A stretch of 16,416 nucleotides of DNA from Bog-473 sp035947875 (lineage in GTDB: Bacteria; Actinomycetota; Acidimicrobiia; Acidimicrobiales; RAAP-2). Location of the stretch: assembly GCA_035947875.1 (NCBI GenBank), contig DASZJQ010000237.1, forward strand, positions 1-16,416, given 5' to 3'. A model generated the notes under the pieces. The model did not search any database, was not told the origin of the DNA, and saw only the letters and a list, made by a program, of their open reading frames with translations. Position numbers and translations under genes: made by a program. Positions 7,581 through 14,714 of this stretch are shown here, piece after piece (the stretch's first letter is position 1; each line of letters starts with the position of its first letter).

Positions 7581-8516
7581 CTACTTGAGGGCCAGTGGAT
7601 TGAGCGGTGAACCCAGCGCGTTGGTGAAGGGCAGGGGTGTGGCGTCGAGCAGGAAGGAGTACTGACCGTCGTCGGCGCAATCGGCCGCCAGCGGGTCGAG
7701 CACCCAGTTCTGTCCCTGGGTCATCCCCATCTCCACCAGGTGCAGGAGGTGGACGGGCAGATACAGGTCGTCGTACTGGCTGGGGTAGACCTCGAAGGTC
7801 AGGTTGTCGATGGCCACGGCGGCGATGTCCCGGGTGAAGAACCACTCCGCCGTCTCGACGGTGAGACCGGGACTGGGCCAGGTATACGCGACCAGGTCAC
7901 GCGAGCCCGGGGCCAGATGCACCATCTGCCCGGTGCGCACCAGCACGATGTCACCCGGTTCGGTGGCGATGCCGGCCATGTCGCAGGCCGACGTGAGGTC
8001 GTCGGGGGTGATGGGGTACCCCGGTTCCAGTACGTCGACGCCGAGGGCCCGGGCCACATCGAGCAGGACGCCCCGCCCGATCACGGTGGAGAGGCGATGA
8101 ATGCCGCACCGGCCCGCTCCTTGCGCGTCGACCGACGAGGCGGGGTAGCCGTTGTAGATCACCCCGTCGTAGCTGCAGTGGGCCAGGGCGTCCCAGTGCG
8201 TGGCGCATTGAGTGGCCAGGGTCACGACGTCCTCGCTCGAGCAGACCCAGTCGGGATCCGGACTCAGCGGCTCGTTGACCTGGATCATGGCGCGGGTGGG
8301 GTTCACCCGGCCCGGTATGAACCCGGCCTGGATGCCCTCGGCCTCCGAGAGGGGGAGCCCGAGTGCGAAGGCCTTGCCGCTAAGCACCGCCCCGGCGCCC
8401 CTGAGGCGGGCGGCGTCATCGATGAAATTCAGTGTGCCGATCTCGTCGTCGGGACCCCAGCGTCCCCAGTTACGAATTCGGCCCGCCACCTCGGCAAAAC
8501 GAGCGGGAACGGCCAC
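7581..8516 (-). CDS. Cyclase family protein (kynurenine formamidase-like hydrolase)
   Basis: The 311-residue protein belongs to the cyclase/kynurenine formamidase family of metal-dependent hydrolases, acting on an unknown amide, ester or lactone. The family metal motif HxGTHxDxPxH is seen as QCATHWDALAH (residues 103-113). H107, D109 and H113 are kept, but the first His is Gln, as I recall for a large actinobacterial subgroup. Also typical are GPDDEIGTLNFI (21-32), a YP...VHLLHLVEMG segment with H256 and E262, and NWVLDPLA near the end. I chose the GTG at 8516 because the conserved protein begins there and a -10-like TACAGT ends 6 bases upstream. The same frame stays open far upstream, but that part is antisense to the alcohol dehydrogenase. 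Confidence 0.86.
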   Translation of the reverse strand: MAVPARFAEVAGRIRNWGRWGPDDEIGTLNFIDDAARLRGAGAVLSGKAFALGLPLSEAEGIQAGFIPGRVNPTRAMIQVNEPLSPDPDWVCSSEDVVTLATQCATHWDALAHCSYDGVIYNGYPASSVDAQGAGRCGIHRLSTVIGRGVLLDVARALGVDVLEPGYPITPDDLTSACDMAGIATEPGDIVLVRTGQMVHLAPGSRDLVAYTWPSPGLTVETAEWFFTRDIAAVAIDNLTFEVYPSQYDDLYLPVHLLHLVEMGMTQGQNWVLDPLAADCADDGQYSFLLDATPLPFTNALGSPLNPLALK

Positions 8517-8522
8517 GCGCGC

Positions 8523-8528
8523 ACTGTA
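8523..8528 (-). promoter_or_regulatory. Candidate -10 element (TACAGT) of the cyclase gene
   Basis: On the minus strand TACAGT precedes the GTG at 8516 by 6 bases, fitting a leaderless message. The -35 zone would fall on the GGTCC/GGACC inverted repeat, so a protein bound there could block it. Confidence 0.42.
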
Positions 8529-8535
8529 GTTGGCG

Positions 8536-8570
8536 CCACCGGGACGGGTCCGCGAAGGACCTCCACCGGG
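8536..8570. promoter_or_regulatory. Candidate operator: inverted repeat flanked by direct repeats
   Basis: GGTCC (8547-8551) and GGACC (8557-8561) form an inverted repeat with a 5-base spacer. It is bracketed by two copies of CCACCGGG (8536-8543 and 8563-8570), 27 bases apart. The block lies between the two divergent promoters of the cyclase and alcohol dehydrogenase genes, just upstream of the dehydrogenase -35 element. Confidence 0.4.
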
Positions 8571-8575
8571 CTCGG

Positions 8576-8604
8576 TTGTCTGAGGGGGCAGGGAGGACGA
8601 TACT
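8576..8604 (+). promoter_or_regulatory. Candidate promoter of the alcohol dehydrogenase operon
   Basis: TTGTCT (8576-8581) and GATACT (8599-8604) are separated by 17 bases, a good housekeeping-sigma layout. Transcription would start near 8611, about 38 bases before the start codon. This is the best bipartite promoter seen in the window. Confidence 0.5.
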
Positions 8605-8634
8605 GAAGGCGCAACCGGCCTCGACGAATGCAGC

Positions 8635-8640
8635 GGGAGG
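8635..8640 (+). promoter_or_regulatory. Ribosome binding site of the alcohol dehydrogenase
   Basis: GGGAGG stands 8 bases before the ATG at 8649. It fixes the start over an in-frame codon at 8628, which would include this site. Confidence 0.65.
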
Positions 8641-8648
8641 GATTTCCA

Positions 8649-9800
8649 ATGAAGACACGTGCCGTGGTGTGCCTGGGGCTGGACGAGCCCTGGAAGCTGG
8701 AGGAGATCGAGATCGACGAGCCGGGCAACCGGGAGATCAAGGTCAAGATGGTCTATTCGGGCATGTGCCACTCCGACGAGCACCTGCGGACCGGTGACAT
8801 CAGCGCGCCGCCCGAAGTGCTCGAGATGATCGGCGTGAAGTCGATGTTCCCCGTGGTGGGCGGTCACGAGGGCTCGGGCATCGTCACCGAGACCGGGACC
8901 AACGTGACCCAGGTCAGCGTGGGCGACCACGTGGCCGTGTCCTTCATCCCCTCGTGTGGCGTCTGCCACTGGTGCGCCTCGGGGCGCCAGAACCTGTGCG
9001 ACCTCGGCATGTCCACCCTGGCCGGCGGCATGATCAGTGACGGCACCTTCCGCTACCACCTGGGCGGCCAGAACCTCAACCGCATGGCGCAGCTGGGGAC
9101 CTTCTCCGACGAGATGGTCTGCCACGAGAACTCGGTGGTGCGAATCGAGCCCTACGCCAACATGAAGGCGGCCGCCCTCATCAGTTGCGGCATCTCCACC
9201 GGTTTCGGATCGGCGGTGGACCGGGCCAAGGTCAAGCCCGGTGAGACCGTGGTCGTCGTCGGGTGCGGTGGCGTCGGCTCGGGTGCGATCCAGGGTGCGC
9301 GCATCGCCGGGGCCCGCACCATCATCGCGGTCGACCCGGTGCCCTTCAAGCTCGAGAAGGCCAAGGAGGTGGGCGCCACCCACACGGCGGCATCGATCCT
9401 GGACGCCCAGTTCATGCTCCCCGAACTGACCATGGGTCGCAACGCCGACGTGGTCATCCTGACCCCGGGCGTGCTGCACGGCGAGATGATCGCCGAGGCG
9501 TGCGGACTGGGCTCCAAGGACGCGCGGGTGGTCGTCACCTCGATCTCGCCTTTCCACGCCATGGACGTGAAGCTGAACCTGTTCAACTTCGCCATGTTCA
9601 ATCAGGCCCTGCTGGGTACCGTCTTCGGCTCGGCCAGCCCGCGGGTCCAGGTGCCCAACCTGCTCAACCTGTTCGAGGCCGGCCAGCTGAAGATCGACGA
9701 GATCATCACCCAGGAGTACACGCTCGACCAGGTCCAGCAGGGGTACGACGACCAGGCCGCCGGGACCATCATCCGTGGCGTCGTCAAGTTCGACGCATGA
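8649..9800 (+). CDS. NDMA-dependent alcohol dehydrogenase, mycofactocin-associated type
   Basis: The 383-residue zinc alcohol dehydrogenase resembles the Rxyl_3153/NDMA-dependent family. Those enzymes hold NAD(H) tightly and are known to need an external acceptor, thought to be mycofactocin. Catalytic zinc ligands are C40 (GMCHSDEH), H73/E74 (GGHEGSG) and C180 (ISCGIS). The structural zinc lobe has four cysteines at 103, 106, 109 and 117. The Rossmann loop GCGGVG is at 205-210, with D229 ending the next strand, consistent with NAD preference. Length is usual for the family. The gene heads a plus-strand run with two OYE-like flavoproteins and an ETF/Fix set; the next gene starts 47 bases downstream after a possible hairpin. 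The alcohol substrate cannot be read from the sequence. Confidence 0.9.
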   Translation: MKTRAVVCLGLDEPWKLEEIEIDEPGNREIKVKMVYSGMCHSDEHLRTGDISAPPEVLEMIGVKSMFPVVGGHEGSGIVTETGTNVTQVSVGDHVAVSFIPSCGVCHWCASGRQNLCDLGMSTLAGGMISDGTFRYHLGGQNLNRMAQLGTFSDEMVCHENSVVRIEPYANMKAAALISCGISTGFGSAVDRAKVKPGETVVVVGCGGVGSGAIQGARIAGARTIIAVDPVPFKLEKAKEVGATHTAASILDAQFMLPELTMGRNADVVILTPGVLHGEMIAEACGLGSKDARVVVTSISPFHAMDVKLNLFNFAMFNQALLGTVFGSASPRVQVPNLLNLFEAGQLKIDEIITQEYTLDQVQQGYDDQAAGTIIRGVVKFDA

Positions 9801-9810
9801 CCTGACGGGC

Positions 9811-9831
9811 GCGGGATCGCTCGGCTCCCGC
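9811..9831 (+). terminator. Hairpin between the alcohol dehydrogenase and the OYE operon
   Basis: GCGGGA (9811-9816) and TCCCGC (9826-9831) form a 6-bp stem with a 9-base loop, 10 bases past the dehydrogenase stop. There is no T-run. It could partly terminate, or stabilise the dehydrogenase message so that it is made in excess of the downstream genes. Confidence 0.3.
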
Positions 9832-9847
9832 ACCCTGGCTGTGACAT

Positions 9848-11803
9848 GTGACTGAACATCTTCTCCAGCCCGTCACCATCGGGCGCACCACCGCGCCGAA
9901 CCGGCTGGTGTTCGGTCCCCACGAGACCAACCTGTGTCGCGGGCGTTCCTTCTCGGACCGCTCGGTGGCGTACTACCGGCGGCGTGCCGAGGGGGGCTGC
10001 GGGACACTGCTGACCGAGACCGCCTCGGTGCACGAGAGCGACTGGCCCTACGAGCGGGCTCCGCTGGCGGCCGAGTGCCGGGCGGGCTGGGAAGCCATCG
10101 GAAGCAGCGTGCGGGCCGTCGGCACCGGCGCCGTCGTGCTGGCCTCCCTCGGCCATGCCGGCGGCCAAGGCTCGAGCGCCTACAGCCAGCGCGCCCTGTG
10201 GGGACCGTCCCGGTTCCCCGACCCGGCCACCCGTGAGGTGCCCCAGGAGATGGAGCACGACGAGCTGGCGGCCGTGGTGGCCGGCTTCGCCGAGGCGGCC
10301 CGGCTGGCCGTCTCGGCCGGTCTGGCCGGGGTGGAGATCAACGCCGGGCAATTCAGCCTGCTCCGTCAGTTCCTCTCCGGTCTGACCAACGCCCGGGAGG
10401 ACGAGTACGGCACCGACCGGCTCCTCCTGGCCCGCCAGGTCCTCGAGGCGGTGCGGGCGGCCGTGGGCCCGGACCCGATCGTCGGCCTGCGGTTGGGGTG
10501 CGACGAGCTGGCCCCGTGGGCCGGCATCACGCCCGAGATGGCGCCGGAGATGGCGCGACAGCTGGCCGGCCCGGTCGACTACATGGTGGCCGTCCGGGCG
10601 CCCGCCTTCGACGTGGGCGGGACCAGGCCCGACGGCCATACCGAGCCGGGCTTCGCGGTTCCCCTCGCCGCCGCCCTGCGCGGCGCCCTGCCGGCCGCGG
10701 TCGCCGTCGTGGCCCAGGGTTCGATCGTCGCCCACGACATGGCCGAGGCGACGCTGGCGGCCGGTTCGGCCGATCTCGTCGAGATGACGCGGGCCCAGAT
10801 CGCCGACCCCGACCTGGCCCGCAAAATGGCGGACGGGGTCCCGGAACGGATCCGACCGTGTGTGCTCTGCAACCAACGCTGTCAGGTGCGCGACGCCCGC
10901 AACCCGCTGGTCAGCTGCATCGGCGAGCCCTTCTCGGGCTACGAGACCGAGGAGGCGTTCCCGTCGGGTCAGGCCAACACGTCGCTCGACGTCCTCGTCA
11001 TCGGCGGAGGCCCGGCCGGACTCGAGGCGGCCCGGGTGGCCGCCACCCTGGGCCACGCCGTCGAGCTGGTCGAGGCCGAGGCGCGGCTGGGCGGGATGCT
11101 CGCCACGGCGGCGGCCGGAGCGGGACGGGAGCACCTGGCCGACCTGGTGGCCTGGCTGGCCGCCGAGTGCGAGCGCCTCGGGGTGCGCGTCACCACCGGC
11201 ACGGCCATCGGGCCCGACGCCGTGGACCGGCGACTGGCGGCCGGGACAAGGGTCATCCTGTGCGCGGGGGCTCGCCACGACCCCGGCGTGGCGGCGGGCG
11301 ACGGGACCGTGACGGTGGCGACCGCGGCGAGCGTGCTTCGCGCGGCCCTCGACGGCACGCTCCGCCACCTTCCGGCCGGGGCGGTTGTGGTGGCCGATCC
11401 GGTCGGGGACTCGGTGGGGGTGGCCGTCGGCGAGCTCCTGGCCGCCCACGGCCGCGATGTCGTCCTGGTCACCGGCGACCTCGTGGCCGGGGTCCAGTTG
11501 TCCCGGAGCGGCGACCTGGCGCCGGCCAACGCGCGGCTGGCTCGCGCCGGCGTGCGCATCGCCAAGGGATCGGTCGTGCGCCAGCTGGGCGACCACGCCG
11601 TGCACCTGGAGAACCAGTACACGGGTGAGAAGGAGGAGATCCCGGCCGCCCTCCTGGTCGAGGTCACCTTCGGTCTGCCCGACGATGCCCTGTGGCGGGA
11701 CCACCCGGGCCTGGTCAGGGCCGGCGACGCCGTCGCCCCCCGCACGGCCTACGAGGCGGTCCTCGAAGGGCGGCGGGCCGCCCTGGGCCTGGGGGATCTA
11801 TGA
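9848..11803 (+). CDS. FadH/OYE family flavoprotein, mycofactocin-associated, first copy
   Basis: The 651-residue protein has the architecture of 2,4-dienoyl-CoA reductase and trimethylamine dehydrogenase. An FMN barrel (about 1-330) begins QPVTIGRTTAPNRLVFGPHE. A [4Fe-4S] site has C338, C341, C345 and C357. A FAD/ADP-binding domain has GGGPAG at 386-391 and a GDAVAPR motif near 627. The barrel strand usually carrying a catalytic Tyr (EGYL in E. coli FadH) reads AGQFSLL, with Ser170 at that place. The segment where FadH has its NADPH glycine loop (512-541) reads VVVADPVGDSVG, without GxGxxG. It resembles what I know as mycofactocin-system FadH/OYE oxidoreductase 1. The GTG at 9848 has no clear ribosome binding site; upstream in-frame options are closed by stops. 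Its stop overlaps the next start by four bases. Confidence 0.85.
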   Translation: MTEHLLQPVTIGRTTAPNRLVFGPHETNLCRGRSFSDRSVAYYRRRAEGGCGTLLTETASVHESDWPYERAPLAAECRAGWEAIGSSVRAVGTGAVVLASLGHAGGQGSSAYSQRALWGPSRFPDPATREVPQEMEHDELAAVVAGFAEAARLAVSAGLAGVEINAGQFSLLRQFLSGLTNAREDEYGTDRLLLARQVLEAVRAAVGPDPIVGLRLGCDELAPWAGITPEMAPEMARQLAGPVDYMVAVRAPAFDVGGTRPDGHTEPGFAVPLAAALRGALPAAVAVVAQGSIVAHDMAEATLAAGSADLVEMTRAQIADPDLARKMADGVPERIRPCVLCNQRCQVRDARNPLVSCIGEPFSGYETEEAFPSGQANTSLDVLVIGGGPAGLEAARVAATLGHAVELVEAEARLGGMLATAAAGAGREHLADLVAWLAAECERLGVRVTTGTAIGPDAVDRRLAAGTRVILCAGARHDPGVAAGDGTVTVATAASVLRAALDGTLRHLPAGAVVVADPVGDSVGVAVGELLAAHGRDVVLVTGDLVAGVQLSRSGDLAPANARLARAGVRIAKGSVVRQLGDHAVHLENQYTGEKEEIPAALLVEVTFGLPDDALWRDHPGLVRAGDAVAPRTAYEAVLEGRRAALGLGDL

Positions 11804-13767
11804 GCTCGGGTGGGCGGTACCGCTTCTTGTTCCAACCGCTGCGCCTGGGACCCACCGTCGTGCGCAATCGCATCGTCTTCTCGGCCCACTTGACCAACTA
11901 CGCCGAAGAGGGCCTGCCGAGCGAGCAACATGCGGCCTACTACGGCGCCCGGGCGGCCGGCGGGGCCGGTCTCATCATCACCGAGGAGCACTCGACCCAT
12001 CCGACCGACTGGCCGTACGAGAAACTCATCCACGGGTTCCACCGTGCGGTCATCCCGGGCTACCGCAAGATCACCGAGGCGGCCCACCGCTACGACACAC
12101 CGATCTTCGCCCAGATCAACCACAACGGCGGGCAGGGCTCGGGCATGTACAGCCGGCTCCCGGCCTGGGCGCCCTCGCCGGTGGCCGATCCGTTGTTCCG
12201 TGAGGTGCCCAAGGCGGTCGATCGTCACGAGATCAGGGAGATCGTCGACGGGTACGCGCGGGTGGCCGCCCACTGCGCCGAAGGCGGCTTCGACGGGGTC
12301 GAGTTGCAGTGTTCGCACTCGTCCATCGTCCGGGGCTTCCTCTCACCGGCCACCAACCGCCGCACCGACGAGTACGGCGGCCCGCTGGAGAACCGTTCCC
12401 GCCTTCTCATGGAGATCGTGGCGGCGGTGCGCCAGTCGATCGGCTCGGACCTGGCGCTCGGCGTCCGGCTCTGCGGCGACGAGCTCATCGAGGGCGGTAC
12501 GACCATTGACGACGCGGTCGCCGTGGCCCGAGCGGTCGAGCGGTCGGGCCTGGTCGACTACATCAACACCTCGATCGGGGTGGCCACGGCCACGCTCTAC
12601 ATGATCGAGGCATCCATGCAGGTGCCGCCGGGCTACGCCCTGTGGATCTCGAGCGCCATTCGCAAGGCGGTCGACCTGCCCGTGGTGGGCGTGGGTCGCT
12701 TCAAGGACCCGCTCCAGGCCGACCGGGCCCTCATCGACGGGCACGCCGACCTGATCGGTGTGGTGCGGGGCCAGATCGCCGACGCCGACTTCGCCAAGAA
12801 GGCGCGGGCGGGTGAGGCGGCCGACATCCGGAACTGTCTGTCCTGCAATCAGGAATGCGTCGGACGCATGGGCCTCAACCGCTGGCTGGGCTGCATCGAG
12901 AGCCCGAGCACCGGGCGCGAGTCGGTGGTGGTCCGGCGCCGGGCCAGCCGGCCCCGCCGGGTCATGGTGGTCGGGGCCGGGGCGGGTGGGCTGCAGGCGG
13001 CCATCGCGGCGGCCCGGGTGGGCCACCGGGTGGAGGTGTTCGAGGCCGAAGAGGTGCCGGGTGGACAGGTGAGGGTGGCGGCGACGGTGCCCAGCCGGGC
13101 CGAATTGGCCGATCTCATCCGCAACCAGCTGGCCGAAGCGCAGCGCTCCGGCGTGGCCGTCCATTTCGGGACCACGGTCGGCGCCGACCTGGTGGCCCAC
13201 CACCACCCCGACGTGGTGGTCGTGGCCACCGGTGCGGTGCCCCAGCGGCCCTGGTGGGCCGGCGATCACCCCCGGGTGGTCGATGTGCGGGACGTGCTCG
13301 AGGGCGGCGCAGTTCCCTCGGGCCAGGTGCTCGTCGTCGATGAGCTGGGCTTCCACCAGGCCACCAGCACCGCCGAGCTGCTGGCCGACCGCGGCTGTGC
13401 GGTCGAGATCGTCAGCCCGGGCATGGTGGTGGGCCAGGACCTGGGCCTCACCCTCGACATGGAGACATGGTGGATGAAGGCCACGGCCAAGCACATCATC
13501 CAGACCACCGACACCATGGTCACGGCCATCAGCGACAGCGCAGCGGGAGGCGTCACGGTCTCTCTGCAACAGCACACCACGGGGATGGACTCCGAACGCC
13601 GGGTCGATTGGGTGGTTTGCGCCGTCCCGTCGCGTCCCGCCGACGAGCTGTGGCGGGCGTTGCAAGGCGGCGGGCTCTGTGAAGTGCACCGGGTGGGCGA
13701 CTGTGTGGCACCCCGCCGGGCGCACGCCGCGGTGATCGAGGGCGAGCGGGTCGGCGCCGCCCTGTGA
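11800..13767 (+). CDS. FadH/OYE family flavoprotein, mycofactocin-associated, second copy
   Basis: The 655-residue paralogue of the preceding gene has the same three parts. The FMN barrel starts FQPLRLGPTVVRNRIVFSAH. The [4Fe-4S] cysteines are C346, C349, C353 and C365. The dinucleotide domain has GAGAGG at 392-397 and GDCVAPR near 633. The catalytic Tyr of E. coli FadH aligns with Ser175 (SHSSIVRGFL), and the catalytic His with Ala262 (SIGVATAT). The second nucleotide loop (509-540) reads LVVDELGFHQATS, again without GxGxxG. It fits mycofactocin-system FadH/OYE oxidoreductase 2. It starts with the ATG at 11800, overlapping the previous stop as ATGA, with GGGGGA just upstream. The two copies probably work together, possibly as a heteromer; that is inference. 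The substrate is unknown. Confidence 0.87.
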   Translation: MSSGGRYRFLFQPLRLGPTVVRNRIVFSAHLTNYAEEGLPSEQHAAYYGARAAGGAGLIITEEHSTHPTDWPYEKLIHGFHRAVIPGYRKITEAAHRYDTPIFAQINHNGGQGSGMYSRLPAWAPSPVADPLFREVPKAVDRHEIREIVDGYARVAAHCAEGGFDGVELQCSHSSIVRGFLSPATNRRTDEYGGPLENRSRLLMEIVAAVRQSIGSDLALGVRLCGDELIEGGTTIDDAVAVARAVERSGLVDYINTSIGVATATLYMIEASMQVPPGYALWISSAIRKAVDLPVVGVGRFKDPLQADRALIDGHADLIGVVRGQIADADFAKKARAGEAADIRNCLSCNQECVGRMGLNRWLGCIESPSTGRESVVVRRRASRPRRVMVVGAGAGGLQAAIAAARVGHRVEVFEAEEVPGGQVRVAATVPSRAELADLIRNQLAEAQRSGVAVHFGTTVGADLVAHHHPDVVVVATGAVPQRPWWAGDHPRVVDVRDVLEGGAVPSGQVLVVDELGFHQATSTAELLADRGCAVEIVSPGMVVGQDLGLTLDMETWWMKATAKHIIQTTDTMVTAISDSAAGGVTVSLQQHTTGMDSERRVDWVVCAVPSRPADELWRALQGGGLCEVHRVGDCVAPRRAHAAVIEGERVGAAL

Positions 13768-14714
13768 TCGCCGTCGTTGCCGTCCGTGACGGCGTGCTGC
13801 CGCTCGGAGCCGAAGAGACGGTCAACGAGGCACGCGGTCGCGTCCTCCTGGTGGGCACCGGGACCGAGATGGCCCGGGCCGAACTGGCGGGCGCACTGGC
13901 GGTCGCCGTCTGCTGGGAGGCCGGCCCATATCGACCCGGGAGCTGGGCCCGCGCCCTGGCTCCCGAACTCGAGGCGGAAGATGTCGTCCTGCTTCCCGCC
14001 TCGGCCGACGGACGGGACCTGGCGCCGCGCCTGGCCCTGGCCCTGGGCCGTCCCCTGCATGCCGGGGCCATCAAGATCGATCCGGCCGGGGCCAGCCTGC
14101 TGCGCGGCGGCGGGCACTCACTCCTCGACGTCGACTTCATCGGACCGGTGGTGGCGACGCTGCAGCCGGGCAGTCGGGGAACGGACGACCGATCCGGGAA
14201 GCAATCGGGGAAGCAGGTCGAGTCTCGCTCCATCTCGCCCGACATCGTCCCGGAGCCCGACGCCGACTACGAGGGGCTGGTGCCGCCGGACCCGGCCACC
14301 ATGGAGTTGCGCGAGGCCACGCGGATCGTGGCCGGCGGAGCCGGTCTGGGATCGCCCGAGGCGATGGACCTGCTGGGCCGGGTGGCCACGGCTCTCGGGT
14401 GCGCCACCGGTGCCACCCGCGTGGTGACCGATGCCGGTTGGGCCCCGTTCAGTCGTCAGATCGGCACCACCGGACAGGTGGTGGACCCCGATCTCTACAT
14501 CGCGGTAGGCATTTCGGGAGCGGTGCAGCACGTGAGCGGCATCGGACAACCCAAGGATGTCGTGTCGATCAACCTCGATCCCAGTGCACCCATGATGCTG
14601 ATGGCCGACCTCGCCCTCGTCACCGACGCGGCGGCCCTGACCGTCGCGCTGGCCGGGCGGCTCGGTGTGACGGCGGCCCCGCCGGAGGGAACGGACGCCG
14701 GAGGGAACAGATGA
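13764..14714 (+). CDS. etfA: Electron transfer flavoprotein alpha subunit (FixB-type)
   Basis: The 316-residue protein pairs with ETF beta to carry electrons from flavin dehydrogenases. The C-terminal FAD domain is clear: GGAGLGSPEAMDLL (191-204), TGATRVVTDAGW (215-226), RQIGTTGQVV (231-240), LYIAVGISGAVQH (244-256) and SINLDPSAPMM (268-278), all in family order. The N-terminal alpha/beta domain (1-130) is more diverged. A Ser/Gly/Lys/Arg-rich linker lies around 136-158. It probably starts at the GTG at 13764, which overlaps the previous stop as GTGA; no strong ribosome binding site is seen, so coupled translation is likely. Gene order here is alpha, FixC, FixX, beta, unlike the common fixABCX order in which beta comes first. 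It is probably a dedicated ETF separate from the housekeeping fatty-acid ETF. Confidence 0.88.
   Translation: MIAVVAVRDGVLPLGAEETVNEARGRVLLVGTGTEMARAELAGALAVAVCWEAGPYRPGSWARALAPELEAEDVVLLPASADGRDLAPRLALALGRPLHAGAIKIDPAGASLLRGGGHSLLDVDFIGPVVATLQPGSRGTDDRSGKQSGKQVESRSISPDIVPEPDADYEGLVPPDPATMELREATRIVAGGAGLGSPEAMDLLGRVATALGCATGATRVVTDAGWAPFSRQIGTTGQVVDPDLYIAVGISGAVQHVSGIGQPKDVVSINLDPSAPMMLMADLALVTDAAALTVALAGRLGVTAAPPEGTDAGGNR

Noticed and set aside
8517..9833. Extension of the cyclase frame upstream, which could look like a fusion protein of 750 residues.
   Set aside because: The extra part is low-complexity and lies antisense to the alcohol dehydrogenase. The cyclase family start coincides with the GTG at 8516.
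9602..11704. A 700-codon open frame on the minus strand, antisense to the end of the alcohol dehydrogenase and the first OYE gene.
   Set aside because: The translation is rich in Gly, Arg, His and Ala without any domain, while the plus strand carries clear conserved flavoprotein motifs. Long antisense frames are expected at this GC content.
12343..13725. A 460-codon minus-strand frame opposite the second OYE gene.
   Set aside because: It has no recognisable domain and a His/Gly/Arg-biased composition. It is a mirror of codon bias on the coding strand.
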